Origin: Yoonia ponticola | GTDB taxonomy: Bacteria; Pseudomonadota; Alphaproteobacteria; Rhodobacterales; Rhodobacteraceae | Length of the DNA stretch: 64,000 nucleotides | Direction: 5' to 3' | Assembly (NCBI RefSeq): GCF_014199395.1 | Contig: NZ_JACIJM010000004.1 | Location: 248,001-312,000, forward strand | Part shown: one piece after another, positions 35,813-46,470 of the stretch | Layout of the letters: every line of letters begins with the position of its first letter | Numbering within the stretch: the stretch's first letter is position 1 | Notes under the pieces: model-generated | Seen by the model: only the letters and a program-made list of their open reading frames with translations | Told to the model about the DNA's origin: nothing | Databases searched by the model: none | Program-made: the position numbers and the translations under genes

Positions 35813-35943
35813 CAAATGATCCCCCGGATCATTTGCAAGACGGCTCGAACTCCCCGCCGGAGGCTCCAACGGTTCCAGCATATGCGACGCCTGACACAAA
35901 CATGCCTCCGCCCGACGCAGCTCCGAATTTTCGCGAAAATTCG
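35813..35943. repeat. Palindrome-rich 3' region of rnj
   Basis: Two hairpins flank a short GC-rich core: CAAATGATCC (35813-35822) with GGATCATTTG (35826-35835), and the perfect 20-bp palindrome of 35924-35943 centred on TTTTCGCGAAAA. Between them is CCCCGCCGGAGGC, a motif I recall as frequent in intergenic DNA of Rhodobacteraceae. No ORF is supported. It could be a repetitive extragenic element or an mRNA 3' stabiliser. Confidence 0.55.
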
Positions 35944-35965
35944 AGCACCACGACGGGCAAGCGCT

Positions 35966-37639
35966 TTAGCTGAGGCGGGACACGATCACCATGACTTCGG
36001 GCTTTTTGCCGATTTCGCCTTGGGTCGTGCGGCGCGCGATAGTTTTCAGCTCTTTTTCGAGTTTCACATCATCGCGCAGTGTTTTTGCGTTGGCGCGGTT
36101 GATGAATTGCGACAGGTCTTGTTCGATCACATCGACCAAGGCTGCACCCGATCCGCCGACTTCGGCCAGACCGTTCAACTCGACCCACGGATCGCCCAGC
36201 GGTTCGTCGTTTTCGTCGACGATCAGCGTGATAATCACATGTCCGTTCAGCGCCATGCGGATACGATCCCGCACGATGCCGTCGAATTGGCCGATCTTTG
36301 CAGTCCCGTCGAGATAGGTCCGGCCAGTCTCGATGTATTCCGCAACTGTTGGCGTATTGCCTGACAGGTCGATCATCATGCCGTTCACAGCCACGATACC
36401 CGTCCGGCCATGTTTGTTCGCCAGTTTCACGTGTTCGCGCAGGTGACGGTGTTCGCCGTGCATCGGGATCACCATTTGCGGCTTCACGATTTCATGCAGC
36501 GCCTCGATGTCCGGTTTGTTCGCGTGGCCAGAGACATGGTATTTGCCGCCATCGTCGTCGATCACGTCCACGCCCAACTCGGAGAGTTGGTTCATAATAC
36601 GGATCACGCCGCGTTCATTGCCCGGAATAGTCTTGGACGAGAACAAGAAAGTGTCCCCTTCCTTGAGCTTGATGCCCATGTAGTTGCCGTTCGCAAGCTG
36701 TGCAGAGGCCGCACGGCGTTCGCCTTGCGATCCGGTTACGAGCAACATCACGTTTTCACGCGGCATTTGCAGCGCATCTTCGGGGCTGACCACGGGTGGG
36801 AAGCCTTTGAGAATGCCAACTTCGGTTGCGGCTTCGACCATGCGGCGCATGGCGCGACCTAGCAAAACGACGGACCGATCTGCCTCGACTGCCGCCAAAG
36901 CGAGCGTTTTCAGACGGGCAATGTTGGACGCGAATGTCGTCGCGACAACCATGCCAGATGCGTCTTTCATCATCTGCGCGATTGCGGGTCCGATGGTCAT
37001 CTCGGATCGGCCCGGCGCGTCGGAAAAGACGTTGGTCGAATCGCAGACCAGTGCTTTGACGCCGTCTTTGGACACTTCGGCCCAGAGTTCGGGATCAAAC
37101 GGATCACCAACGCCCGGTGTCAGGTCGATTTTGAAGTCGCCAGAGTGCAGAATGCGGCCTTCTGGGGTGTCGATCAACAGACCTGCGCTTTCAGGGATCG
37201 AATGCGAGATCGGCAGGTAGGACACAGAGAGCGGCCCACATTTGATGACTTCGGGATAGACCCCAACAACGTTCACAGCACCCTCGGGTTGACCGTTCTC
37301 AACCATTTTGCGTTTCGCGATATTGGCCGTGAATGGCCGCGCGTAGACGGGTGCGCCCAACTGGTCCCAGTAGTGCCCGATGGCACCGACGTGGTCTTCG
37401 TGTGCGTGGGTGATGAAAATACCGTCGATTTGTGCGCGGCGTTCTTTCAACCATGTGATGTCAGGCAGGATCAGATCCACGCCCGGTGTGGTGTCCATGT
37501 CGGGGAAAGTGACCCCCAGATCAACCACGATCAGGCGCTCGCTGCCTGGTTTGCCGTAGCCGTATACATATGCGTTCATGCCGATCTCACCAGCCCCACC
37601 AAGGGGCAGATAGATCAAGCGGTCAGAGCCTTTGCTCAT
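35966..37639 (-). CDS. rnj: Ribonuclease J
   Basis: A 557-residue metallo-beta-lactamase/beta-CASP nuclease with 5'-to-3' exo- and endonuclease activity in RNA processing. HAHEDHVGA near 80 holds the zinc ligands, SGDF is the later metal motif, and VSGHANKPD plus MHGEHRHL are the beta-CASP motifs. Alphaproteobacteria commonly have RNase J as well as RNase E. The coaX-rnj overlap is 4 nt, so it is expressed at the distal end of the nuo/birA/coaX unit. Confidence 0.95.
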   Translation of the reverse strand: MSKGSDRLIYLPLGGAGEIGMNAYVYGYGKPGSERLIVVDLGVTFPDMDTTPGVDLILPDITWLKERRAQIDGIFITHAHEDHVGAIGHYWDQLGAPVYARPFTANIAKRKMVENGQPEGAVNVVGVYPEVIKCGPLSVSYLPISHSIPESAGLLIDTPEGRILHSGDFKIDLTPGVGDPFDPELWAEVSKDGVKALVCDSTNVFSDAPGRSEMTIGPAIAQMMKDASGMVVATTFASNIARLKTLALAAVEADRSVVLLGRAMRRMVEAATEVGILKGFPPVVSPEDALQMPRENVMLLVTGSQGERRAASAQLANGNYMGIKLKEGDTFLFSSKTIPGNERGVIRIMNQLSELGVDVIDDDGGKYHVSGHANKPDIEALHEIVKPQMVIPMHGEHRHLREHVKLANKHGRTGIVAVNGMMIDLSGNTPTVAEYIETGRTYLDGTAKIGQFDGIVRDRIRMALNGHVIITLIVDENDEPLGDPWVELNGLAEVGGSGAALVDVIEQDLSQFINRANAKTLRDDVKLEKELKTIARRTTQGEIGKKPEVMVIVSRLS

Positions 37640-38409
37640 GCGATTTCCTTATTGTAGCGATGAATCACGATCAATCCGTGCATCGTCAAATCTTCTTCAA
37701 AGGCGTCGAATAGCGCCTCGGATTGTTGGAACAACGGGGCCAGACCACCAGTCGCAATGACCTTCATCGGCACGCCGCGTTCCGCCTTGATCCGTGCGCA
37801 TATCTCACGCACTAGACCGATGTAACCCCAAAACACACCAGACTGCATGCAGGCAACCGTATTGGTCCCCACAACCGACTGCGGTTTGGATATGTCTACA
37901 TGAGGTAAGGCCGCAGCCGCGTTATGCAATGCCTCAAGCGACAGATTGACGCCAGGTGCGATCACACCGCCGACATATGCCCCGTCAGACGCCACAACGT
38001 CGAAAGTTGTCGCAGTTCCGAAATCCACAACGATCAGATCCCCACCGTGGCGATCGTAAGCCCCTGCGGTGTTCACGAGCCGGTCCGGCCCGACTGTGGT
38101 GCCGATATCGACGCGGGATTCTTGGGGCAGCGCGCAGCCCGCTTTGCCCACAACCAGCGGGCGGCAGTTAAAGTAGCGATCAGACAGCACACGCAGATTG
38201 AACACGACGCGCGGGACGGTTGAGCTGACGATGACTTCGTCGATCACCACGTCGATTTTCTGGAATGCCATGAGGCTGGACAGCCAGACGTAATATTGGT
38301 CCGCTGTGCGTTGCCATTCTGTCGAAGTCCGCCATGTCGCGATGGCTTGGGTGCCGTTCCAGATCGAGAAAACTGTGTTGGTGTTACCGCAGTCGATTGC
38401 CAGAAGCAT
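37636..38409 (-). CDS. coaX: Type III pantothenate kinase
   Basis: A 257-residue CoaX phosphorylates pantothenate, the first step of coenzyme A synthesis, without feedback inhibition by CoA. The N-terminal MLLAIDCGNTNTVFSIWNG holds the phosphate-1 motif. TTVGPDRLVNTAGAY is the pantothenate-binding region, VVDFGTATTFDVV is phosphate-2, and GGVIAPGVNLS is the adenosine motif. The stop overlaps the rnj start by 4 nt. The birA gene is 12 nt upstream. Confidence 0.96.
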   Translation of the reverse strand: MLLAIDCGNTNTVFSIWNGTQAIATWRTSTEWQRTADQYYVWLSSLMAFQKIDVVIDEVIVSSTVPRVVFNLRVLSDRYFNCRPLVVGKAGCALPQESRVDIGTTVGPDRLVNTAGAYDRHGGDLIVVDFGTATTFDVVASDGAYVGGVIAPGVNLSLEALHNAAAALPHVDISKPQSVVGTNTVACMQSGVFWGYIGLVREICARIKAERGVPMKVIATGGLAPLFQQSEALFDAFEEDLTMHGLIVIHRYNKEIA

Positions 38410-38421
38410 GTGCAGTCCTTT

Positions 38422-39204
38422 CTAACCGAAATAGACGTCCGCCGCCGGAATCGCCTTTGGCCCGTCAGCCGTTTGCAAGATCAGGTGCCCGTCTGCGTTG
38501 ATAGTGTCGAACACGCCTGTAAAGTCGGCAAGCGGCGTTCGTGCGGTGATGACTTCGCCCAAGCGGGCCGCGTGTTGCAGCCAGTCTTCGCGGATACGGT
38601 CAAAGCCCATGGTCTCAAGCTTCATCTCTTGGGTGGCATAGGCTGACGCGAGTTTCGTTAGGAAATCATCAGGTGCAACGGTGTCGTCGCTGGCCATGTG
38701 CAGGCTGGTCGGTGCAAAGGCAGCGTCGGTCACGCCATCTGGTACATGCGCGAGGTTCACGCCGATCCCGATGGAGAGCCAGTTCAGGTAGTGGCCATTG
38801 CCGCTGCTTTCCAGCAGGATGCCTGCGACTTTGCCGCCATTGAGCAACACGTCGTTTGGCCATTTCAGCCCGAGTTTGGCGGGGTCCGCGTAATAGGCCA
38901 GCGCCTCGTAGAGCGCATTGGCCGCGAGGAACGACCGCTTGGCCGCTTCGGCCATGGTGCAACTGGGTTTGAGGATCAGCGTCGCCGACAGATTGCCCGG
39001 TGGCACGATCCATGGCCGCCCTTGCCGTCCGCGTGCTGCGGTCTGGGTTTCTGCCATGATCCATGTCGGTTTAAGCAGGCTTGTGGCCTGCCGTGCGGCC
39101 TCTGCCATCGTGCTATCGACGGTTTCTAGGATGATCCGGTCATAGCCTTCGGGCCATTCAGGGCCTAAAGGCGCGTCACCGCCTGTTGGAGAGTGAGATC
39201 GCAA
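38422..39204 (-). CDS. birA: Biotin--[acetyl-CoA-carboxylase] ligase (no HTH domain)
   Basis: This BirA of about 260 residues attaches biotin to the carboxyl carrier protein of acetyl-CoA carboxylase. It lacks the DNA-binding HTH domain of the E. coli type. TVDSTMAEAAR is the start of the catalytic domain, AETQTAARGRQGRPW the biotinyl-AMP loop, and LKWPNDVLLNGGKVAGILLE the central core. No upstream ATG exists. TTG at 39202-39204 is chosen because GGGAAGGGC (39211-39219) sits 6-7 nt upstream; a second TTG 17 codons earlier (39255) has no SD. It is 71 nt downstream of nuoN. Confidence 0.92.
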   Translation of the reverse strand: MRSHSPTGGDAPLGPEWPEGYDRIILETVDSTMAEAARQATSLLKPTWIMAETQTAARGRQGRPWIVPPGNLSATLILKPSCTMAEAAKRSFLAANALYEALAYYADPAKLGLKWPNDVLLNGGKVAGILLESSGNGHYLNWLSIGIGVNLAHVPDGVTDAAFAPTSLHMASDDTVAPDDFLTKLASAYATQEMKLETMGFDRIREDWLQHAARLGEVITARTPLADFTGVFDTINADGHLILQTADGPKAIPAADVYFG

Positions 39205-39275
39205 TGCGCTGCCCTTCCCGTTGGTCGACCGCGATTTACGATGCTTGATTGCCAAGCAGAATGCAAAGCATCTTC

Positions 39276-40715
39276 TTAGTTAACAAGCGTCGCTGCCGCT
39301 GCTGCTGCCGCAGGTTCGATCCCGAACAGGTTGAACACACCAAACACCATCGCCGCCGCAGAGCCCATCAGGAACGCCCACAGAACAGGTGACATTTTGG
39401 AATCCAACGCGCCTTCGGTTTCGTCACCGAAGTACATGAAATACACGATGCGCAGGTAGTAGAACGCCGAGATCACAGAGGCCACAACACCCGCAACCGC
39501 GAGCCATGCAAGGCCACCGTCATAGGCTGCACGCAGCACGTAGAATTTGCCAAAGAAGCCGACCAGCGGTGGCACACCTGCCAGCGAGAACATCAGGATC
39601 AGCATTGCAAGCGCACGTGCCGGCTGGTTCTTGGAGTACATCTTGAGGCTGTTGATATCCGTCACAACTTGACCGTCGCGGCCCATTGCGAGGATGAATG
39701 CGAATGTCCCGACGTTCATGGTTACGTAGATCGCCATATAGATCAGCATCGCTTGCACGCCGAATGCCGTACCAGCCGCCAAGCCCATCAGCGCAAAGCC
39801 CATGTGTGTGATCGAGGAATACGCCATCAGGCGTTTGATATTCGTCTGACCGATCGCGGCGATACCGCCGAGGAACATTGACACAACCGACAAGAATGCC
39901 ACGATCTGTTGCCAGTCGCTGACGATGCCGCCGAATGCGTCATGCACAACACGGGCGAACAGGGCCATGGCTGCAACCTTTGGGGCTGTCGCAAAGAATG
40001 CTGTCACTGGTGTTGGTGAGCCTTCGTAGACGTCTGGTGTCCACATGTGGAATGGTGCTGCCGAAACCTTGAACGCGAAACCAGCGATCAGGAACACGAC
40101 GCCGAAGAGCAAGCCCAAGGATGGGTCGTCCGATGTGGCCTCAATAATGCCCGAGAACAATGTGGTGCCCGCAAAGCCGTATGTCAGCGATGCGCCGTAG
40201 AGCAGCAGACCAGAGGACAACGCGCCGAGAACGAAATACTTTAGGCCCGCTTCAGTCGATTTGACTGAGTCGCGGCGCAGCGATGCAACCACGTAGAGTG
40301 CCAAAGACTGCAATTCGAGGCCCATATACAGCGCCATCAGGTCGCCCGCCGATACCATGACCAACATGCCGACAACAGCCAAAGCCAGCAGGATCGGATA
40401 TTCGAATTTGAGCAAGCCGCGTTGCTGCATGTAGCCTTCGGACATGAGCAGGATCGCAGCTGCGGACAGCAAGATCACAACCTTAGAGAACCGCGCGAAG
40501 CCGTCGTTGATGAACATGCCACCAAACGCTTCTTGGGTCCCTGAGCCGTTGATCATCATCCAGACGGCTAGCAAGACAAACACGCCCGCCGTGGTCCACG
40601 TCAACAAAGAGGCCATGCCGTCTTTGCTGGTGTAAACCGCGATCAGAAGGGCTGCCATCGCGTAGAGCGCCAGCAGGACTTCGGGAAGGACAATGGAAAG
40701 GTCAGCGGAAATCAT
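39276..40715 (-). CDS. nuoN: NADH-quinone oxidoreductase subunit N
   Basis: This 479-residue antiporter-like subunit of complex I carries about 14 TM helices and takes part in proton pumping. Helical pairs with conserved Glu/Lys include [20 protein letters not shown] and [50 protein letters not shown] is the universal N/M/L signature with its conserved Lys and His. NuoN is the last complex I gene here, 11 nt after nuoM and 71 nt before birA. Confidence 0.97.
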   Translation of the reverse strand: MISADLSIVLPEVLLALYAMAALLIAVYTSKDGMASLLTWTTAGVFVLLAVWMMINGSGTQEAFGGMFINDGFARFSKVVILLSAAAILLMSEGYMQQRGLLKFEYPILLALAVVGMLVMVSAGDLMALYMGLELQSLALYVVASLRRDSVKSTEAGLKYFVLGALSSGLLLYGASLTYGFAGTTLFSGIIEATSDDPSLGLLFGVVFLIAGFAFKVSAAPFHMWTPDVYEGSPTPVTAFFATAPKVAAMALFARVVHDAFGGIVSDWQQIVAFLSVVSMFLGGIAAIGQTNIKRLMAYSSITHMGFALMGLAAGTAFGVQAMLIYMAIYVTMNVGTFAFILAMGRDGQVVTDINSLKMYSKNQPARALAMLILMFSLAGVPPLVGFFGKFYVLRAAYDGGLAWLAVAGVVASVISAFYYLRIVYFMYFGDETEGALDSKMSPVLWAFLMGSAAAMVFGVFNLFGIEPAAAAAAATLVN

Positions 40716-40726
40716 GATGTCTGTCC

Positions 40727-42280
40727 TTAATGCGCTGCAGGTGCGGCGGCGAGATCAGCAGCAGCGCCAAAAGCGGCTGTTGCGGTGTCATATTGGTCAA
40801 CCAGAGCGGCAACACTTGGCCCGATGATGTCGAGAACCAGCGCGGGGTAAACACCCAGCAGCAAGGTCATAAAGATCAGCGGAGCCATAATGAATTTTTC
40901 GCGGCTGGTCATGTCGGTGATTGTTTTCAGGCTTTCCTTGATCAGGTCGCCCATCACAACGCGGCGGTAGAGCCATAGCGCATAGGCCGCCGACAAGATC
41001 ACGCCTGTTGCTGCGAATACGGCAAGCCATGTGTTCACTTGGAAGATACCCATCAGCACAAGGAATTCGCCCACAAACCCAGAGGTCCCCGGAAGGCCGA
41101 CGTTCGCCATCGTGAAGAACATGAAGATCAGCGCATAGGCTGGCATCCGGTTCACCAGACCGCCGTAAGCGTCGATTTCACGTGTGTGCATCCGGTCGTA
41201 GATCACGCCAACTGCAAGGAACAACGCGCCAGAGATAAAGCCGTGGGAAATCATCTGGAAGATCGCGCCGTCGATACCTTGTTGGTTGACCGCGAAGATA
41301 CCCATTGTCACGTAACCCATGTGGGCGACGGAGGAATAGGCGATCAGTTTCTTCATGTCGGTTTGGACCAAAGCCACAAGCGACGTGTAGATGATCGCGA
41401 TGACGGAAAGCCACAGAACCAGCGGCCCCATGACTTCGGAGCCGATTGGGAACATGGGCAGCGAGAAGCGCAAGAAGCCGTAGCCGCCCATTTTCAACAG
41501 GATCGCCGCAAGCACGACGGAACCCGCTGTCGGGGCCTGCACGTGTGCGTCTGGCAACCATGTGTGGACCGGCCACATTGGCATTTTCACAGCGAAGGAT
41601 GCGAAGAAGGCGAGCCACATCAGGGTTTGCATACCGCCGATGATCTGCACGCCAAGGACCGAGAAGTTTTCGTTCGCGAATGTGTGTGTCATCAGCGTTG
41701 GAATATCTGTGGTGCCAGCGTCAGTGAACATTGCCACCATCGCCACCAGCATCAAAACCGAGCCGAGGAACGTGTAGAGGAAGAACTTGAAGGATGCGTA
41801 AATCCGGTTCGCCCCGCCCCAGATGCCGATAATGAGGAACATCGGGATCAGACCAGCCTCGAAGAAGAGGTAGAACAGCACGAGGTCCAGCGCCATGAAC
41901 ACGCCGAGCATCAGCGTTTCCAGCAGCAAGAACGCGATCATGTATTCTTTGACGCGGTCAGAGACGTTCCAGCAAGACGCGATCACAAGCGGCATCAGGA
42001 ATGTGGTGAGCATCACAAACAGGACCGAAATCCCGTCGACGCCCATTTTGTATTTCAGGCCCAGCAGCCAGTCGCGTTCTTCGACCATCTGAAAGCCGGT
42101 GTTTGACGGATCAAACTGGCCGATGATGAACAAGGACACGATGAAGGTCGCGATTGTAGTGGCAAGCGCCACCCATTTCGCATTGCGCTGTGCGGCGATG
42201 TCGTTGCCACGCAGGAACAGCGCAAGGATTGCTGCCCCAACAAGCGGGATGAATGTTGTCAGTGAAAGAAGGTTGCTCAT
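40727..42280 (-). CDS. nuoM: NADH-quinone oxidoreductase subunit M
   Basis: This 517-residue proton-pumping subunit of complex I has 14 or so TM helices. [20 protein letters not shown] near 240 is the antiporter signature (Lys, His). [22 protein letters not shown] carries the conserved Glu, and [14 protein letters not shown] the conserved TM11-12 region. Its ATG overlaps the nuoL stop by one base (TAATG), indicating coupling. The soluble C-terminus is Ala-rich. Confidence 0.97.
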   Translation of the reverse strand: MSNLLSLTTFIPLVGAAILALFLRGNDIAAQRNAKWVALATTIATFIVSLFIIGQFDPSNTGFQMVEERDWLLGLKYKMGVDGISVLFVMLTTFLMPLVIASCWNVSDRVKEYMIAFLLLETLMLGVFMALDLVLFYLFFEAGLIPMFLIIGIWGGANRIYASFKFFLYTFLGSVLMLVAMVAMFTDAGTTDIPTLMTHTFANENFSVLGVQIIGGMQTLMWLAFFASFAVKMPMWPVHTWLPDAHVQAPTAGSVVLAAILLKMGGYGFLRFSLPMFPIGSEVMGPLVLWLSVIAIIYTSLVALVQTDMKKLIAYSSVAHMGYVTMGIFAVNQQGIDGAIFQMISHGFISGALFLAVGVIYDRMHTREIDAYGGLVNRMPAYALIFMFFTMANVGLPGTSGFVGEFLVLMGIFQVNTWLAVFAATGVILSAAYALWLYRRVVMGDLIKESLKTITDMTSREKFIMAPLIFMTLLLGVYPALVLDIIGPSVAALVDQYDTATAAFGAAADLAAAPAAH

Positions 42281-44421
42281 TAGTGCGCCCCCCCAAACAG
42301 AGTGACATATGTGAGAAGCACAGTAATCCCCAGAACCATCGCGAATGCGTAAGTGAACATGTAGCCGGACTGCGCTTTATTCACGAGCCGTGTGAAGAAT
42401 GGAACGATGCCCAAAGCCACGCCATTGATACCGCCGTCGATTGTTTTGGTATCGCCTTGCTTCCACAAGAAACGGCCGATGGCGACTGCTGGACGGATGA
42501 AGATGACGTTATACAGCTCGTCAAAGTACCATTTGTTCAGCAAGAAGTTATACAGCGGCGCCTGTTGTGCGGCCAGTTTGGCTGGCAGATCAGGGCGACG
42601 GATGTACATCTGGAACGCCAGTGCAAAACCCGCGAGCATGGCAAAGAACGGTGACAGCTTGACCCAAACCGGCACGTTATGTGCTTCGTGCAACACGTGG
42701 TTGTCGGGGTGTTTAAAGATCGCACCCTGCCCCGGTGTTGCGGGCCATGCGCCAGCGTGGTCGCCTTCGGCGTCGTCGCTGGCGTGGTCGCCTTCGGCCT
42801 CGTCGGTGGCTTCGGTTGCCGCATGGGCAGGTGATACCAGTGTGAACCCGAGGGTTGCGTGGTCTTCTGCGTAGTCTGATTTTTCGATCACACCAAAGAA
42901 TTCACCAACGTATTGGTCGGACTTAAAGAAGTCCTTGTAAAAGAACATCCCCGAGAAGATCGCACCGACGGCAAGTACAGCCAAAGGCACCAACATCACG
43001 TTCGGGCTTTCGTGGGCGTGGTCATGCGTGTGCTTGTCGCCGCGCGGTTTGCCGTAGAACGTCAGGAACATCAGACGCCAGCTGTAGAAGCTGGTCATCA
43101 GGGCTGCAATCACGAGCATCCAGAAGGCGTAGCCGTTACCGGACGCAAACGCAGATTCGATGATCGCGTCTTTGGACACAAAGCCTGCGAACCCAACGGG
43201 GAAACCGATGTATAGCAGTGGGATACCCACGCCAGTGATCGCCAATGTGCCGATCATCATCGCCCAGAAGGTCTTTGGCATCTTGTGACGCAAGCCGCCG
43301 TAGTTCCGCATGTCTTGCTCGTGGTGCATCCCGTGGATCACGGAGCCCGCGCCCAAGAACAACATCGCTTTAAAGAACGCATGTGTCAGCAGGTGGAACA
43401 TCGCAACAGAATAGACACCGACGCCTGCGGCCACGAACATGTAGCCCAACTGCGAACAGGTGGAATAGGCGATAACGCGTTTGATGTCGTTTTGCACAAG
43501 GCCAACAGTCGCGGCAAAGAATGCAGTCGATGCGCCCATGAACACGATGAAGTTTTTGGTTTCAGGTGCAAATTCCATCAGAGGCGACATGCGGCACACA
43601 AGGAAAACACCCGCCGTAACCATGGTCGCGGCGTGGATCAGGGCGGACACAGGTGTCGGGCCTTCCATCGCGTCTGGCAACCATGTGTGCAGGAACAGTT
43701 GCGCTGATTTGCCCATCGCACCGACGAACAACAGGAACGCCAACAGGTTGGCCGCGTTCACGTCCAACCAAAGGAAGGACATTGTGGTTTCAGCGATCTG
43801 CGGCATTTGCGCAAAGATGTCGTCGAATTTAATGCTGTCGGTCAGCATGTAGATGCCGAAGATGCCCAGCAAGAAGCCAAAGTCACCAACACGGTTTACG
43901 ACAAAGGCTTTCATCGCGGCGATATTGGCGGATGGTTTCTTGTAATAGAAACCGATCAACAGATAAGACGCGACGCCCACACCTTCCCAGCCAAAGAACA
44001 GCTGCACGAGGTTATCGGCGGTCACGAGCATCAGCATCGTGAAAGTAAAGAACGACAGGTAGGCAAAGAAGCGGGCTTTGTAGTTTTCGCCTTCGCCAAA
44101 GTTTTCGTCGTGGGCCATGTAGCCGAATGAATACAGGTGCACCAAGGCGGACACTGTGGTGATCACGATCAACATGGTCGCGGTCAGGCGGTCCATCCGG
44201 ATCGCCCAGTCCGTGGACAGGCTACCGGATTCGATCCAGCGCATGATCTGGATGTTCTCGGTGGTGCCGTCAAAGCTGAAGAACACGACCCAAGACAGGA
44301 TCGCGGACAGGAACAACAGACCAGTGGTCAAATACTGCGCCGCAGACTCGCCGATGATCTTCCAGCCAAAGCCAGCAATAAGCGCGCCAACAAGCGGGGC
44401 AAAGAGGATGATGGTTTCCAT
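42280..44421 (-). CDS. nuoL: NADH-quinone oxidoreductase subunit L
   Basis: This 713-residue complex I subunit has about 16 TM helices, including the long lateral helix. [20 protein letters not shown] is the pumping signature, and [16 protein letters not shown] follows. Residues around 545-595 form a charged Asp/Glu/His-rich insertion ([20 protein letters not shown]) before the C-terminal helices; its acidic repeat of EGDHA is peculiar to this branch. The stop overlaps nuoM (TAATG). The gene starts 4 nt after nuoK. Confidence 0.97.
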   Translation of the reverse strand: METIILFAPLVGALIAGFGWKIIGESAAQYLTTGLLFLSAILSWVVFFSFDGTTENIQIMRWIESGSLSTDWAIRMDRLTATMLIVITTVSALVHLYSFGYMAHDENFGEGENYKARFFAYLSFFTFTMLMLVTADNLVQLFFGWEGVGVASYLLIGFYYKKPSANIAAMKAFVVNRVGDFGFLLGIFGIYMLTDSIKFDDIFAQMPQIAETTMSFLWLDVNAANLLAFLLFVGAMGKSAQLFLHTWLPDAMEGPTPVSALIHAATMVTAGVFLVCRMSPLMEFAPETKNFIVFMGASTAFFAATVGLVQNDIKRVIAYSTCSQLGYMFVAAGVGVYSVAMFHLLTHAFFKAMLFLGAGSVIHGMHHEQDMRNYGGLRHKMPKTFWAMMIGTLAITGVGIPLLYIGFPVGFAGFVSKDAIIESAFASGNGYAFWMLVIAALMTSFYSWRLMFLTFYGKPRGDKHTHDHAHESPNVMLVPLAVLAVGAIFSGMFFYKDFFKSDQYVGEFFGVIEKSDYAEDHATLGFTLVSPAHAATEATDEAEGDHASDDAEGDHAGAWPATPGQGAIFKHPDNHVLHEAHNVPVWVKLSPFFAMLAGFALAFQMYIRRPDLPAKLAAQQAPLYNFLLNKWYFDELYNVIFIRPAVAIGRFLWKQGDTKTIDGGINGVALGIVPFFTRLVNKAQSGYMFTYAFAMVLGITVLLTYVTLFGGAH

Positions 44422-44425
44422 AGTC

Positions 44426-44731
44426 TTAGCCCTTCATCACATTGACGTCTTCAACATCAATGGTGCCACGGTTGCGGAAGAAACATACAAGGATCGCAAG
44501 ACCAATCGCGGCTTCGGCAGCGGCGACGGTCAACACAAACAATGTGAACACTTGGCCGACAAGATCACCGAGGTAGCTAGAAAAGGCGACAAGGTTAATG
44601 TTCACCGCGAGAAGCATCAATTCGATGCTCATCAGCAAAATGATCACGTTTTTACGGTTCAAGAAAAGTCCGAAAATCCCAATTACAAACAGGGCTGCTG
44701 CCACCGCGAGATAATGTTCAAGTCCGATCAT
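44426..44731 (-). CDS. nuoK: NADH-quinone oxidoreductase subunit K
   Basis: This 101-residue three-TM subunit has the conserved glutamates in [17 protein letters not shown] and AEAAIGLAI, part of the proton pathway in the membrane arm. The ATG at 44729-44731 (MIGLEHYL) is taken, because AAGGGG lies 9-10 nt upstream; the earlier ATG at 44740 would leave no spacing. The gene stands downstream of a stretch of noncoding DNA and not directly after nuoJ, unlike the usual J-K pair. Confidence 0.96.
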   Translation of the reverse strand: MIGLEHYLAVAAALFVIGIFGLFLNRKNVIILLMSIELMLLAVNINLVAFSSYLGDLVGQVFTLFVLTVAAAEAAIGLAILVCFFRNRGTIDVEDVNVMKG

Positions 44732-45041
44732 ATTGTGCATCCCCTTCGGAGTGGCGATCTCCGGTTCGGCACCCGACGCGCGGGCGCGGTATTTCCATCA
44801 CGTCATAGTCAGTTTGGGGGTAGAGGTTCAAGCCCTACGACCCGTCAAACTGCGATTGAGGGCGCTCTATATAGGCTTTAATTTCTGAACGGGCCGAAAT
44901 TTAGGAATTTGGCACCGTAAGTGACTGAAAGGTTTATGTCCGGATGGGGCCCGAGGCATCGAGGTTTTCAGGTCACACTGCCCTGCCCTGTGCTGCGATC
45001 ACAGAGGATTCTCTGAAGGCATTCCGCCTGCGATCAGACGT
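44732..45041. other. Noncoding leader of nuoK-N
   Basis: About 300 bp without a supported gene lie between the terminator at 45042-45065 and nuoK. On the minus strand it holds possible promoter parts: TATATA at 44868-44873, and TTGAAC with TATGAC at 18-bp spacing nearer to nuoK. None is decisive. It probably drives nuoKLMN and birA-coaX-rnj. Confidence 0.4.
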
Positions 45042-45065
45042 AGAAAAGGGGCCGCGACAGCCCCT
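45042..45065 (-). terminator. Intrinsic terminator of the secreted 119-residue protein gene
   Basis: AGGGGC and GCCCCT form a 6-bp GC-rich stem with a 7-nt loop (CGCGACA on the plus strand). On the minus strand it is followed by TTTTCT. It lies about 100 nt beyond the stop at 45168. Confidence 0.75.
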
Positions 45066-45167
45066 ATCGTGTCACATTATCGTCCGTGATCGACCGAAAC
45101 CGCGTGGGCAAAGTGGGGGCACATGCGCCAGTTGGTTTCGCCCGATCACAAGGACAAGTTGTGCGAA

Positions 45168-45527
45168 TTAGATACCGCAGGCTTCATCGGCGATCTGGTT
45201 TTCGCCAGAGCCACGCACGATTTCTTCCATGATTGGATCGTTGTTCGGGTTGTCGGACAGCTCGTCCATCGAGTCGGCAGTCGCGACGACACCAATCAGG
45301 TAGGGATCGCAGCTGACGGAGAATTTTGTGTAGGTGTTTTCGCCCACGTCATTGCTGCGCACGGTGATGGCATGGGTGCCGTTTGGCATAGAGCCTTCGC
45401 TCACCACGGTGTAACTGACGCTTTGTTCAGAAGTTTCGACCGCCGCGTTGTCCAGTTCGGACTCTGATTGCGCAGAAGCTACCGACGCGCATACTGCAAA
45501 TGTGGCAGCAATAAGTACTTTTTTCAT
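45168..45527 (-). CDS. Small secreted periplasmic protein between nuoJ and nuoK
   Basis: A 119-residue exported protein. MKKVLIAATFAVCASVASAQ is a textbook Sec signal (cleavage after ASA). The mature part is acidic, with two cysteines (VSCDPYL and DEACGI at the C-terminus) likely forming a disulfide, and Asp/Glu-rich segments such as DSMDELSDNPNNDP. SD AAGGA is 10 nt upstream. Terminators on both sides (45042-45065 and 45804-45839) imply a separate monocistronic transcript within the nuo locus. No family recognised. Confidence 0.8.
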   Translation of the reverse strand: MKKVLIAATFAVCASVASAQSESELDNAAVETSEQSVSYTVVSEGSMPNGTHAITVRSNDVGENTYTKFSVSCDPYLIGVVATADSMDELSDNPNNDPIMEEIVRGSGENQIADEACGI

Positions 45528-45803
45528 CGTTTTAGTCCTTGTCCATATTTCAAGTCGTTCAATTCCATCGGCTTGGCAAAAGGAAGCAGCCCCTTTAGGT
45601 CAAACCGTTTTACTGTTTAAAATCAATGGAGTGGTGTCTAGGTGAGGAAAATACCTCAGTCAGATGACCACCAGCAAGATCAAGCCAGCCTGCTGAATTA
45701 ACCTGAATTCCGTGGCATAATTATGAAGATTGGCCCGCTAAAAGGCAAAATTTCGGCAATCGCGGCGCTGTAGGCCGAAACAGATTGTTTCCATGTGGAC
45801 ATG
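45528..45803. other. Upstream region of the secreted protein gene
   Basis: About 275 bp between the nuoJ-side terminator and the 119-residue gene. It is AT-richer than flanking coding DNA, which would suit promoter DNA. No ORF with an SD was found and no clear -35/-10 pair could be selected. Confidence 0.4.
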
Positions 45804-45839
45804 AAAAAGGCCCGCCGGTTTTGCAACCAACGGGCCTTT
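45804..45839 (-). terminator. Intrinsic terminator after nuoJ
   Basis: AAAGGCCCG (45806-45814) pairs with CGGGCCTTT (45831-45839), and the inner arms GGTT/AACC extend the hairpin. On the minus strand a T5 run follows. It lies 26 nt after the nuoJ stop, so transcription of nuoB-J can end here. Confidence 0.85.
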
Positions 45840-45864
45840 GATCTCTGACGTGAGTGGGTGGTGC

Positions 45865-46470
45865 TTACAGCCCCTGCCCTGGTTTCACGTCTTTCATTTC
45901 CATCGCTTTGGCCGGATCACGGTACATCTGCGCCAGTACGTTTTGGCGTTTGATATCAACACGGTGACGCAGTGTCAGAACGATTGCGCCGATCATCGCG
46001 ACCAGCAGGATCAGACCCGCCAATTGGAACAGCATGAAGTATTTGTCGTAGATCAACAGGCCAAGGGCTGCGGTATTTTCAACGTCAGCGATCGGCGCTT
46101 GCGCACGCAGTTGCGCCCCGTCGGAAAAGCCCCACGCGCCCAGTGCGATCATCAGTTGCATGACCAAAACCACACCGATCAGTAGCGCGAGCGGCAAATA
46201 TTTGGTCATTTCCGCCTTGAGTTCAGCGAAATCGACGTCGAGCATCATGACAACGAACAAGAACAACACCGCAACCGCGCCGACATAAACAATGATCAGC
46301 AGCATCGCGACAAATTCAGCGCCAAGCATGACGAACAGACCCGCCGACGACAGGAACGCAAGGATCAACCACAGCACCGAATGCACCGGATTGCGGCTAA
46401 TCACCGTCAAAAGGCCACCCACAAGTGCGGAAATGGCAAAGAGGTAGAAGGTAAACGACAGAACAGTCAT
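45865..46470 (-). CDS. nuoJ: NADH-quinone oxidoreductase subunit J
   Basis: This 201-residue five-TM membrane-arm subunit has a conserved [11 protein letters not shown] motif (about 75-85) close to the pi-bulge helix of TM3. Helix 1 starts right after MTVLSF. Its start overlaps the CMD-family gene stop by 4 nt. It is the last gene of the upstream nuo block, since a terminator follows within 30 nt. Confidence 0.96.
   Translation of the reverse strand: MTVLSFTFYLFAISALVGGLLTVISRNPVHSVLWLILAFLSSAGLFVMLGAEFVAMLLIIVYVGAVAVLFLFVVMMLDVDFAELKAEMTKYLPLALLIGVVLVMQLMIALGAWGFSDGAQLRAQAPIADVENTAALGLLIYDKYFMLFQLAGLILLVAMIGAIVLTLRHRVDIKRQNVLAQMYRDPAKAMEMKDVKPGQGL

Noticed and set aside
41039-42106. 355-codon plus-strand ORF across nuoM
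   Set aside because: It is antisense to the conserved nuoM gene, rich in His/Asp/Arg codons from reversed reading, and has no SD or recognisable motif.
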